From Pseudomaricurvus sp050633365 (GTDB lineage Bacteria > Pseudomonadota > Gammaproteobacteria > Pseudomonadales > Cellvibrionaceae), in assembly GCA_050633365.1 (NCBI GenBank), contig JBOEGJ010000026.1, forward strand, positions 58,590 to 122,589: DNA of 64,000 nt. Reading direction: 5' to 3'. The notes under the pieces are model-generated. The model did no database searches and was not told where the DNA came from. It saw only the letters and a program-made list of their open reading frames with translations. Each line of letters begins with the position of its first letter. Position 1 is the stretch's first letter. Positions 9,575-17,939 of the stretch are shown here, one piece after another. A program made the position numbers and the translations under genes.

Positions 9575-10618
9575 ATGTCGAAGCAGCAGGTGTGGACTTT
9601 ACAGGCTTTGTCAGAGCGCCTTGGCGCCACAGTGGAGGGCGACGGCCTCTGTGAGGTCATTGGCATCAATACTTTGCAGCAAGCGCAAGCGGGGGAGTTG
9701 TCGTTCTTGGCCAATCCTGCTTATCAGCGCTACCTTGCAGCGACTCAGGCCACTGCGGTTATCCTCAAGCCGGAACAGACAAGTCTATATTCTGGGAACA
9801 AACTAATCACTGATAACCCCTATCTGGCTTATGCACGCTTAAGTGGGTTGTTTGATCCGGCACCGGCGGCTCTGGCCGGAGTTCACGCCTCTGCCACTGT
9901 CGACGACACCGCGAAGATTGGTCCGGGCGCAAGCATTGGTCCCAATGCCACGGTTTCGGCAGGTGCGGTGATTGGCAGTCATACCCATGTCGGTGCGGGG
10001 TGTTTTATCGGTGAAAATACATTGCTCGGCGATAATACACGTCTTCATGCCAATGTGACCTTGTATCACGGCGTTACCCTCGGCAATCGTGTAACCTTGC
10101 ACAGTGGCGTGGTCATCGGTGCAGACGGATTTGGTTTTGCTCCCAGTGCAGAAGGGTGGGTTAAAATCCATCAGGTTGGTGGTGTGATGATTGGTAATGA
10201 TGTTGAAATCGGCGCTGGTACAACCATTGATCGCGGGGCATTGGATGATACGGTGATTGGCAATGGCGTTATCATCGACAATAAAGTGCAAATTGCCCAC
10301 AACGTTAAAATTGGCGAGAATACCGCCATCGCTGGCTGCACCGGTATTGCGGGCAGTACCACTATTGGCCGAAACTGTACCATTGCAGGTGCAGCGTCCA
10401 TTATCGGCCATTTACAGATCGCCGATGGGGTTCATATTAGTGTCGACACCTTGGTGAATAAGTCGATCACTGAACCTGGTTCTTACTCTTCGGGAACGGT
10501 TGCGACACCGACCAAGCTGTGGCGAAAGAACGCCGTGCGTTTTGGTCAATTGGACAAATTGGCAACGAGATTATCAGCGCTGGAGAAACGCTTTTCTTCA
10601 GTCGTCAAAAAGCAGTAA
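9575..10618 (+). CDS. lpxD: UDP-3-O-acylglucosamine N-acyltransferase LpxD
   Basis: Third step of lipid A synthesis: N-acylates UDP-3-O-acylglucosamine from acyl-ACP. The 347-aa protein has an N-terminal uridine-binding domain (residues 1-100) and a long left-handed beta-helix of hexapeptide repeats (about 105-310). VQIAHNVKIGENTAIAG contains the catalytic His of the family. The C-terminal helix ends at residue 347. It forms a unit with fabZ, lpxA and lpxB. Confidence 0.97.
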   Translation: MSKQQVWTLQALSERLGATVEGDGLCEVIGINTLQQAQAGELSFLANPAYQRYLAATQATAVILKPEQTSLYSGNKLITDNPYLAYARLSGLFDPAPAALAGVHASATVDDTAKIGPGASIGPNATVSAGAVIGSHTHVGAGCFIGENTLLGDNTRLHANVTLYHGVTLGNRVTLHSGVVIGADGFGFAPSAEGWVKIHQVGGVMIGNDVEIGAGTTIDRGALDDTVIGNGVIIDNKVQIAHNVKIGENTAIAGCTGIAGSTTIGRNCTIAGAASIIGHLQIADGVHISVDTLVNKSITEPGSYSSGTVATPTKLWRKNAVRFGQLDKLATRLSALEKRFSSVVKKQ

Positions 10619-10633
10619 TTTAGGATTGAATAC

Positions 10634-11071
10634 ATGATGGATGTTAATGAAATACGCGAATACCTGCCGCATCGCTACCCATTTTTGTTGGTCGACAGAG
10701 TTGTCGAGCTTGAGAGAGGGCAGTTTATTCGCGCTTATAAGAATGTATCGATCAATGAAGAAGTATTTAACGGTCACTTTCCTCAGTCGCCCATTTTCCC
10801 AGGTGTAATGATTGTCGAGGCAATGGCACAGGCGGCGGGCATTTTAGGCTTTAAAACCCAAGATAAAAAACCTGCCGATGGTTCAATTTATTTGTTCGCT
10901 GGTGCCGATAAGGTGCGTTTTAAGCGACAGGTTGTGCCAGGTGATCGATTGGAATTAGAAGCGAAAATTGTCTCCGAGAAACGGGGAATATGGAAATTTG
11001 AATGCCGCGCGACCGTCGAAGGAACTTTGGCCGCATCGGCAACAATACTTTGTGCAGACCGCAAAGTATAA
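10634..11071 (+). CDS. fabZ: 3-hydroxyacyl-ACP dehydratase FabZ
   Basis: Hot-dog fold dehydratase of fatty acid elongation, competing with LpxA and LpxD for hydroxyacyl-ACP. The 145-aa protein has the LPHRYPFLLVDRV start, catalytic His48 in NGHFPQSPIFPGV and Glu62 in VEAMAQ. The ATG at 10634 has TAGGA 8 nt upstream; ATG 10637 is an alternative. It lies 15 bp after lpxD. Confidence 0.97.
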   Translation: MMDVNEIREYLPHRYPFLLVDRVVELERGQFIRAYKNVSINEEVFNGHFPQSPIFPGVMIVEAMAQAAGILGFKTQDKKPADGSIYLFAGADKVRFKRQVVPGDRLELEAKIVSEKRGIWKFECRATVEGTLAASATILCADRKV

Positions 11072-11090
11072 ACAACGGAGCTAGCAAAGT

Positions 11091-11861
11091 TTGATAGATC
11101 CTCGAGCGATAATCGATCCCACCGCCAAGTTGGCTGACGACGTCAGTGTTGGCCCTTGGTCCATTATTGGGCCCGACGTAGAAATTGGTGCGGGAACTCA
11201 AATTGAGTCGCACGTCATCGTTAAAGGCCCAACGGTAATTGGTAAGAATAATCACATTTTTCAGTTTTCCACCGTTGGAGAGGCGACTCCTGACTTAAAG
11301 TACAACGGCGAAGAGACGCGTTTACTGATTGGCGATAACAACGTCATTCGTGAAGGTGTCACGATTCATCGCGGCACGGTTCAAGATCGCAGTGAAACAA
11401 CTATCGGCAACGATAATCTGTTGATGGCATACGTCCATGTCGGTCACGACAGCGTTATTGGTAACCATTGTATCTTGGTCAACAACGCTGCACTTGCTGG
11501 GCACGTGAACGTGGGTGACTGGGCTATATTGGGGGGCTTTACCTTAGTCCATCAATTTTGCAGTATCGGTCAGCATTGTTTTACCGGTATGGGAAGTGCC
11601 ATCGGTAAGGATGTACCGGCTTACGTTATGGTCAACGGTAATCCAGCATCGGCCAAGAGTATCAATTCAGAAGGCTTGCGCCGACGGGGTTTTAGCAAAG
11701 AAGAAGTCTCGGTGATCAATAAGTGTTTTAAATTGGTTTACCGCCGAGGCTTAACCGTCGACGAAGCTTTACAAGAGCTTGGTCAGCTAGCGCTTAGCTG
11801 TGAGCCAGTGAATCTTCTCATCGACTCTTTGAAAAACTCTACACGCGGTATTGTCCGCTGA
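11091..11861 (+). CDS. lpxA: UDP-GlcNAc acyltransferase LpxA
   Basis: First enzyme of lipid A synthesis, O-acylating UDP-GlcNAc. The 256-aa protein has hexapeptide repeats over residues about 5-185, catalytic His119 in YVHVGHD, the HQFC segment, and a helical C-terminal domain ending TRGIVR (E. coli ends TRGLIR). The start is a TTG at 11091 reading MIDPRA, as in MID-starting homologues, with ACGGAG about 10 nt upstream. It lies between fabZ and lpxB. Confidence 0.96.
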   Translation: MIDPRAIIDPTAKLADDVSVGPWSIIGPDVEIGAGTQIESHVIVKGPTVIGKNNHIFQFSTVGEATPDLKYNGEETRLLIGDNNVIREGVTIHRGTVQDRSETTIGNDNLLMAYVHVGHDSVIGNHCILVNNAALAGHVNVGDWAILGGFTLVHQFCSIGQHCFTGMGSAIGKDVPAYVMVNGNPASAKSINSEGLRRRGFSKEEVSVINKCFKLVYRRGLTVDEALQELGQLALSCEPVNLLIDSLKNSTRGIVR

Positions 11862-11871
11862 TTGACTAAAC

Positions 11872-13014
11872 ATGCAAAAAACCATTCGAATTGGCATGGT
11901 CGTCGGCGAGGCATCGGGGGATATTCTTGGTGCTGGCCTGATGGCGTCGCTGCGTAAACGATACCCCGATGCCATCTTTGAAGGGATTGGCGGCGAGCGC
12001 ATGATTGCTGCGGGCTTCCAAAGTCATTACGCGCAAGAGCGTTTGGCGGTCATGGGTTTGGTCGAGCCGCTCAAACGGTTGCCGGAATTGTTGCGAATGC
12101 GAAAGCATATTGTGCAGTATTTTAGCGACAATCCGCCCGACGTCTTTATTGGTATCGACTCCCCAGATTTTAATCTCACTATCGAAGAGCGCCTCAAACA
12201 GAAGGGCATTAGAACCGTCCACTATGTGAGTCCGTCGGTTTGGGCCTGGCGACAAAAGCGTATTGTCAAGATTGCTCGGTCGGTGGATTTGATGCTGACC
12301 TTGCTGCCATTCGAGGCTCGTTTTTACCAACAGCATAAGGTTCCCGTGTGTTTCGTGGGGCATCCTTTAGCGGATGATATTGCGATGCAACCCGATCAAG
12401 CCGGTGCGAGAGAGCGTCTTGGCTTTGACAAAAATGAGACCTTGATTGCCCTCATGCCCGGAAGTCGCGGTGGTGAAGTTAAACTATTGGGGCCAGTTTT
12501 TTGGCAGACCGCCGCTTGGTGTTTAGCGCAGCGACCCAACTTGCGCTTTGTCGTGCCGGCGGCAAATGCTCAGCGTCGCGCGCAAATCAATGAACAGCTG
12601 GCTCAGCTTGAATCTCTTCCAATCACGGTGGTCGATGGTCGTTCACAGGATGTGATGGAGGCCAGTGACGCGGTGTTGATGGCTTCGGGTACAACAACTT
12701 TAGAGGCGATGCTGTTAAAGCGCCCGATGGTTGTGGCTTATAAATTGGCGTGGCTGTCTTTTGCCATTATCTCGAGACTGGTGAAGAGCGCGTATTTTTC
12801 GCTGCCAAACTTGCTGGCCGATAAACCCTTGGTGCCTGAACTTTTGCAAAAACAAGTGACGGCTGAAAAATTGGGTGCATCATTATTGAGCTATTTTGAT
12901 GCCCCGGATAAGGCCGAGAAACTAAAACAAGACTTCGTTGATTTACATTCCAGTATTCGTCGTGATGCCAGCGAGAAAGCGGCCGCGGCGATTGTTGAGT
13001 TGATTGAGCGCTGA
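11872..13014 (+). CDS. lpxB: Lipid-A-disaccharide synthase LpxB
   Basis: GT-B glycosyltransferase (family GT19) that joins UDP-2,3-diacylglucosamine and lipid X. Length 380 aa matches the family. Visible are GEASGDILGAGL near the N-terminus, the conserved SPSVWAWR segment, PGSRGGEVK and the nucleotide-binding ASGTTTLEAML block. It starts 10 bp after the lpxA stop. Confidence 0.96.
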   Translation: MQKTIRIGMVVGEASGDILGAGLMASLRKRYPDAIFEGIGGERMIAAGFQSHYAQERLAVMGLVEPLKRLPELLRMRKHIVQYFSDNPPDVFIGIDSPDFNLTIEERLKQKGIRTVHYVSPSVWAWRQKRIVKIARSVDLMLTLLPFEARFYQQHKVPVCFVGHPLADDIAMQPDQAGARERLGFDKNETLIALMPGSRGGEVKLLGPVFWQTAAWCLAQRPNLRFVVPAANAQRRAQINEQLAQLESLPITVVDGRSQDVMEASDAVLMASGTTTLEAMLLKRPMVVAYKLAWLSFAIISRLVKSAYFSLPNLLADKPLVPELLQKQVTAEKLGASLLSYFDAPDKAEKLKQDFVDLHSSIRRDASEKAAAAIVELIER

Positions 13015-13041
13015 TTCGTTTTTTATTTTTAGGGGAAACTC

Positions 13042-13647
13042 GTGGAACCGTTTTTAAGTCAATACACTGGGCTTTTGGGTGCCGGTGTTGATGAAGTTGG
13101 ACGAGGTCCGTTGGCCGGTGATGTCGTTGCCGCTGCGGTAATTCTCGATCCCGCCCAACCCATTGAAGGGTTGAATGACTCCAAAAAACTCACCGAAAAG
13201 AAGCGTGAGTTTCTGTTTGACGAAATTCGTGAAAAAGCCATGAGCTTTTGTGTCGCGCGCGCCAGTGTTGCTGAAATAGACGATATCAATATCTTGCAGG
13301 CCAGCCTCTTAGCAATGACTCGCGCCGTAGAAGGATTGCCCATAAGACCCGAGCATGTATGGGTCGATGGCAACAAAATCCCCAAGTGGGATTTCGCGGC
13401 AGAGGCCGTGGTAAAGGGCGATAGTCGCGTCGCCGCCATCAGTGCCGCGTCGATTCTAGCTAAGGTCACTCGCGATCGTGAAATGGTGGCGTTTGATGAG
13501 GTTTATCCTGGTTATGGTTTTGCCGGGCATAAAGGCTATCCCACCAAGGTGCATATGGAAGCAGTAGATCGCTTGGGTGTTACTCCAATTCATCGTAGAT
13601 CGTTTGGCCCCATTAAAGCTAAGTTGGAGCAGATCGCGCTTTTCTAA
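13042..13647 (+). CDS. rnhB: Ribonuclease HII RnhB
   Basis: Cleaves RNA in RNA-DNA hybrids and starts ribonucleotide excision repair. The 201-aa protein has DEVGRGPLAG with catalytic Asp17 and Glu18, KGDSRVAAISAASILAKVTRD-type active-site blocks, and the HKGYPTKVH motif. GTG 13042 follows AGGGGA at good spacing. In many gammaproteobacteria dnaE and accA follow; here the next gene is lhgO, so synteny breaks at this point. Confidence 0.96.
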   Translation: MEPFLSQYTGLLGAGVDEVGRGPLAGDVVAAAVILDPAQPIEGLNDSKKLTEKKREFLFDEIREKAMSFCVARASVAEIDDINILQASLLAMTRAVEGLPIRPEHVWVDGNKIPKWDFAAEAVVKGDSRVAAISAASILAKVTRDREMVAFDEVYPGYGFAGHKGYPTKVHMEAVDRLGVTPIHRRSFGPIKAKLEQIALF

Positions 13648-13692
13648 CGTTGAGCGGCACATCGTGTTAACCATTCTGACTGGCAGTAACTC

Positions 13693-14910
13693 ATGAATAT
13701 TCAGCGCTATGATTATGTGGTGATTGGCGGTGGCATCGTTGGTGTTTCTACTGCGCTGCAATTACAGCAACGCCAACCCAATAAATCCGTACTTTTGCTC
13801 GAAAAAGAATCTGGCCTTGCGCAGCATCAAAGCGGCCACAATAGTGGAGTGATCCATGCTGGCGTCTACTATCCTCCTGAAAGCTTAAAGGCGAAGTTTT
13901 GTCGGCAAGGCGCGATCGACACCATTGAGTTTTGTCATCGCCACAAAATTCCAGTTCAACAGTGCGGTAAGCTGATTGTCGCCACCAACGGCGAAGAGCT
14001 TGAGCGCTTAAGGGCTCTGTTTACCCGTTGTCAGAAAAATGCGGTAGAGACTGAATGGTTGGATGAGCAGCAGCTGCGTCATCGAGAGCCCAATGTCGAG
14101 GGTGTTGCGGCCATGTTGGTCGCGAGCACCGCGATCACCGATTACCCCAAAATCGTAACGACCATGGCCGAGGAGTTTGAGCGGCTTGGTGGTCGAGTGG
14201 TCTGTGGTGTCACGGTGGATTCACTGCTAGAGACTGCCGACTCAGTGTTCATTGGAGGTTTGCATTTAAGCCTTCAGCGTTTTTCGGCGCGCACAGATCA
14301 GCTGGTTGTGTGTGCCGGATTGATGGCTGACCGGATGACTCGAATGATGGGGTTAGCCACAGACTTTCAGATTATCCCTTTTCGTGGCGAGTACTATCGG
14401 CTACCCGAAAAATTTAACGAATTAGTATCACACCTCATTTACCCTGTGCCGAATCCTGAGCTGCCATTTTTAGGTGTTCATCTCACGCGAATGATTGATG
14501 GCTCCATCACCGTTGGCCCCAATGCGGTACAAGGCTTGAAGCGAGAGGGGTATGGAAGTCTTAATCTGAGTTGGCGTGACTGCCGCGAGATGATCGGCTT
14601 TGTTGGTTTTTGGAAACTGTTAAAAAACCATTTTTGGACCGGAGTGAGTGAGTGGAAAAACTCCATCTGGAAACCGGGCTACCTAGCTTTGGTGCAGAAG
14701 TATTGCCCACAAATTACTCTCTCGGATCTACAGCCGCATCCTGCAGGAATCAGGGCGCAAGCAGTGATGAAAGATGGCTCTCTGGTGCACGACTTTTTGT
14801 TCTCACGCTCTGAGCGCAGCTTGCATGTCTGTAATGCACCATCACCCGCGGCCACCTCCGCCTTGCCGATTGGCCGCCATATTGTTGATCAATTACTGGA
14901 GGGCCAATAA
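13693..14910 (+). CDS. lhgO: L-2-hydroxyglutarate oxidase (LhgO/YgaF family)
   Basis: FAD-dependent oxidoreductase of the DAO family that oxidises L-2-hydroxyglutarate to 2-oxoglutarate, passing electrons to the membrane quinone pool. The 405-aa protein opens with a Rossmann FAD motif (GGGIVG, residues 12-17), then HNSGVIHAGVYYPP, characteristic of this family. The FRGEYYRL and YPVPNPELPFLGVH blocks and C-terminal RAQAVMKDGSLVHDF also fit. It stands alone between rnhB and a convergent gene. The substrate is assigned by family only. Confidence 0.9.
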   Translation: MNIQRYDYVVIGGGIVGVSTALQLQQRQPNKSVLLLEKESGLAQHQSGHNSGVIHAGVYYPPESLKAKFCRQGAIDTIEFCHRHKIPVQQCGKLIVATNGEELERLRALFTRCQKNAVETEWLDEQQLRHREPNVEGVAAMLVASTAITDYPKIVTTMAEEFERLGGRVVCGVTVDSLLETADSVFIGGLHLSLQRFSARTDQLVVCAGLMADRMTRMMGLATDFQIIPFRGEYYRLPEKFNELVSHLIYPVPNPELPFLGVHLTRMIDGSITVGPNAVQGLKREGYGSLNLSWRDCREMIGFVGFWKLLKNHFWTGVSEWKNSIWKPGYLALVQKYCPQITLSDLQPHPAGIRAQAVMKDGSLVHDFLFSRSERSLHVCNAPSPAATSALPIGRHIVDQLLEGQ

Positions 14911-14958
14911 CTACAGCCTCGATAGTTCTTTGTCACTTTAAGGTTGGCAAAGAGGTGA

Positions 14959-15873
14959 TTATTTAAGTGCAATTTTTTCAAAGTCGAGCTCAAACTTTCC
15001 GGGTACTACTTTGCTCTGAAAGACTTTTGCTTGGCGATATTTCTCTTTCACCAACTCCAATATTTCGCGTTTAGTGTCTGTTGCCGTGAAGGCACCAAAA
15101 TAGACGGCATTGACTTCACTGCGCTCGAATTTCATATCGCTGAACCACTCGCTGTCCGGCGTGTTGGGGCCACCCACATCTTCTTTAGCGCGATGAAAGC
15201 AGCGCCACTCTTCTTCGTGCGCTGAGTGTGGAGCTTTACTGGTGAACTTCTCTTCAAAGTGCTCTTGGGCGACGTGTTTGGCGCCGGCCATGATAACGGC
15301 CATTTCGTTTCTCAGGGTCGAAATTTCTGGGCGAGGGCCCTTGTAGAGCACTTTTTCTGGATGGGGCAGCGAGGTGTACTCGCCTGTTTGAAAGCGAATC
15401 GCAATACCTTGATGCTGATGGGCGAATTGCTGCCACGCTGTAGAGTTGTCAGGTTTGGCGCTGAAACAGCAGATTCTTAGTGAGCGGGCGTATTTACGCC
15501 AATCGGTCATCATTTGTTCGATGGTGTTGAGACGTTGATCCACCACTTGCGCAAGTAGATCTTTGAGCACCTCGAAGGCTTCTTCGGGCGAATCAAAACG
15601 CTCTTCGTCTCGCCAGCGCCGAATGGCGTTGATCAGAGGGGTATTCCCTTTGGGCTCATCCTTGGCAAAAATCATGGCCGAGGCCATTTTGATCGCGGCT
15701 TGTAACAGAATTTGCGGATCAAAATTGAGTTGACTCTCATGGGTCAGCTCAAAGGGGTCCTTGAACAGGTGTGGAGCGCTCCAGCGCAAGCTGCGGCTTT
15801 CCAGAATGAGCTTTCCCGTCTCGGGGGGACAGAATTTGATCAAGTATTCGGGGGTATGTGCCGACACGCGCAC
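14959..15873 (-). CDS. DUF2971 family protein
   Basis: A 304-aa protein of the uncharacterised DUF2971 family. Recognisable are the N-terminal SAPHLFKDPFELTH segment (family pattern: aromatic, then DPFE), the central RICCFSAKPDNSTAWQQF and GIAIRF block, and the C-terminal HEEEWRCF segment. No signal peptide or membrane segment is visible. It converges on lhgO and diverges from pyrB, with no operon partner. The family is widespread and often in accessory regions; no function can be assigned. Confidence 0.8.
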   Translation of the reverse strand: MRVSAHTPEYLIKFCPPETGKLILESRSLRWSAPHLFKDPFELTHESQLNFDPQILLQAAIKMASAMIFAKDEPKGNTPLINAIRRWRDEERFDSPEEAFEVLKDLLAQVVDQRLNTIEQMMTDWRKYARSLRICCFSAKPDNSTAWQQFAHQHQGIAIRFQTGEYTSLPHPEKVLYKGPRPEISTLRNEMAVIMAGAKHVAQEHFEEKFTSKAPHSAHEEEWRCFHRAKEDVGGPNTPDSEWFSDMKFERSEVNAVYFGAFTATDTKREILELVKEKYRQAKVFQSKVVPGKFELDFEKIALK

Positions 15874-16172
15874 TCCTTGTTATGTTTCGAACGACTCGTC
15901 TCGACGCAAGTGTCTGCTTGCGTTTGTGAGATCGGTGGGTCTTAGTCTCTATTCGAGCGGCAGTGTTTGAAGCTCACTGAGCCCTCTTAGAGGCGGGCGC
16001 TCGCAGTTTCTTGTCCTGTTATCGGCCGCTGCCGATAATACTTTTGTTGTGCCACAGGTAACGCAAGCGCATCGCCTCTTGATCAAGTCTAATCGTCAAT
16101 TTGCGATGGTGCAAAGTAGACGCCAAGGCTACAATAGCGACCACGATTGATTAGGATTACTGAGGAGTCTCA
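15874..16172. other. Divergent intergenic region, DUF2971 / pyrB
   Basis: Non-coding stretch with a perfect 8-bp inverted repeat, TTATCGGC (16019-16026) and GCCGATAA (16031-16038), with a 4-nt loop. A TACAAT sequence near 16131-16136 could be the pyrB -10 element, but no convincing -35 is at the right distance. TGAGGAG just before 16173 is a strong ribosome binding site for pyrB. Confidence 0.4.
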
Positions 16173-17186
16173 ATGGAATTCACCGGCGCACATATATTGT
16201 CCATTAAGCAGTTCGAGCGGGCGGATATTGAGCGGATCTTTCAGGTGGCCGATTCCATGGAACCCTATGCGCAGCGCCGTCGCGTGACGCGGGTTCTCGA
16301 GGGGGCAATCTTAGGCAATATGTTCTTCGAGCCCAGCACCCGCACCCGGGTGAGCTTCGGTGCGGCCTTTAACTTGTTAGGCGGTGAAGTTAGAGAGACC
16401 ACAGGCTTTCAAAGTTCGGCTATCGCTAAGGGCGAGTCCCTCTATGACACTGCTCGGGTTTTGTCAGGCTACAGTGACGTAATTTGTATGCGTCATCCTG
16501 AGTCTGGCTCGGTGGCGGAATTTGCCGGTGCCAGTCGAGTGCCGGTGATCAACGGCGGCGATGGTGCCAATGAACATCCCAGCCAAGCGCTGCTCGATTT
16601 GTACACTATTCGCAAAGAGTTGTCAGATCGCGGACGCTCGGTGGATGGCCTGCGCATCGCTATGATTGGCGATTTGAAGCACGGCCGAACGGTTCACTCG
16701 CTGTGTAAGTTGTTGTGTTTGTACGAAAACGTTCAGGTGACATTGGTTTCACCGCCTGAGTTGGCTATGCCAGACGCGGTGGTGTCGGCTATGCAAGAGG
16801 CCGGTGTCTCGGTGGTGATCTCCCAGGATTTGGTCCACGGTATCGGCAGTGTTGATATTGCGTACGCCACCCGCATTCAAGAAGAGCGCTTTGCCTCAAA
16901 AGAAGAAGCCGACCAGTATCGCGGTCGCTTTCGTTTGAATCAGGCGATTTACACTCAGTATTGCGAGCCCAATACGGTCATTATGCATCCTTTACCTCGC
17001 GATTCTCGCGAAGATGCCAATGAGCTCGATAACGATCTTAATTTGAATCCCAATCTGGCAATTTTCCGTCAGGCGGACAACGGAGTGCTGGTGCGAATGG
17101 CGTTATTTGCACTGATTTTGGATGTGGTCGATCAAGTCGATAGTTGTTCTCGCGACGTCAATTGGTATAGCGGTCGCCGCGGTTGA
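16173..17186 (+). CDS. pyrB: Aspartate carbamoyltransferase PyrB
   Basis: Catalyses carbamoyl phosphate plus aspartate to carbamoylaspartate, the first committed pyrimidine step. The 337-aa sequence has the carbamoyl-phosphate motif FEPSTRTRVSF, the MRHPESGS loop, HPSQALLDLYT, GDLKHGRTVHS and HPLPRDSREDA. It is about 25 residues longer than E. coli PyrB (311), mainly at the ends. No pyrI regulatory gene or inactive pyrC-like partner lies next to it. Confidence 0.93.
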   Translation: MEFTGAHILSIKQFERADIERIFQVADSMEPYAQRRRVTRVLEGAILGNMFFEPSTRTRVSFGAAFNLLGGEVRETTGFQSSAIAKGESLYDTARVLSGYSDVICMRHPESGSVAEFAGASRVPVINGGDGANEHPSQALLDLYTIRKELSDRGRSVDGLRIAMIGDLKHGRTVHSLCKLLCLYENVQVTLVSPPELAMPDAVVSAMQEAGVSVVISQDLVHGIGSVDIAYATRIQEERFASKEEADQYRGRFRLNQAIYTQYCEPNTVIMHPLPRDSREDANELDNDLNLNPNLAIFRQADNGVLVRMALFALILDVVDQVDSCSRDVNWYSGRRG

Positions 17187-17212
17187 GTGGCGTTTCTTCT
17201 ATTGCCGACCAG

Positions 17213-17668
17213 CTATTGCAGATCAGTTCTCAAGCAAAACCATAACAAGCAGCGTGTGATTTGTGCGCTTTGCTCTGAGCTCAAATCGACTTCTTGACCC
17301 GTGAGCGATCCATCGCCGTTGCTGTCAAAACTGTTAAACATTCCCAGAAATGAGGCGTACTCTTGCTCGCTGACTCGACCGTTGTGGTCCTCATCCAATT
17401 TGTTGAAACGGGCTTTTAGCAGAGCGGCACGACGAGCCTGATCGGTGAGCTGGTACTCGGCAAATGAGACGTCTCCATCATTGTCTTCATCCATTCGCAA
17501 AAATAGTCGTTGTTTCTTTTCTGCCACTTCTGCCTGAGTAATTTGAGCGTCGCCATTGAGGTCGTATTTAGCCAGTAGCCACGGCGCCGATTCTTGGGCG
17601 AGAACCGTTGGGGCCAGCAACATAGAAAGCCCGGCGAGCAGTGCGGTGTGAGTCAACAGCGTGTTCAT
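17213..17668 (-). CDS. Secreted EF-hand calcium-binding protein
   Basis: A 151-aa protein with a signal peptide (residues 1-24, ending VLA before QES) and four EF-hand-like loops: DLNGDAQITQAE, DEDNDGDVSFAE, DEDHNGRVSEQE and DSNGDGSLTGQE. It is likely periplasmic or surface-exposed and binds Ca2+. AGGA lies 7 nt before the ATG at 17668. It converges on pyrB with a gap of 26 bp. The tail after the fourth loop contains two Cys (CLLWFC) of unknown role. Confidence 0.85.
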   Translation of the reverse strand: MNTLLTHTALLAGLSMLLAPTVLAQESAPWLLAKYDLNGDAQITQAEVAEKKQRLFLRMDEDNDGDVSFAEYQLTDQARRAALLKARFNKLDEDHNGRVSEQEYASFLGMFNSFDSNGDGSLTGQEVDLSSEQSAQITRCLLWFCLRTDLQ

Positions 17669-17939
17669 GGCTCAATCCTGTAGATCGTGAATCGTGAAAA
17701 CCCATAGTAATCTCGGGATGGCGCATTTACCGTCTATCCAGTCACAAAAGCCCGGGAGCTTTAAACCAGTGTGTTGTAAGGATGCGAAAGTTGATAGCCA
17801 AGTGATCTAGAGGGTTCTTGTAGGAGGAGGGTGTTTTGGTGGGCGACACTCGAGAATACCCATGCAGCGACAGTTATTCACGCCATTGCAACGAGCGCTC
17901 GCTAAAAGGCGTTACTGACCATAACGGGCCTAACAGGTG

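Noticed and set aside
9839..10411. A 190-codon open frame on the minus strand
   Set aside because: It lies wholly within lpxD, and its composition is the mirror of hexapeptide repeats; no ribosome binding site.
16019..16038. TTATCGGC/GCCGATAA hairpin as a terminator
   Set aside because: No gene on the plus strand runs into it and there is no adequate T-run directly after it; kept only as an inverted repeat in the pyrB upstream region.
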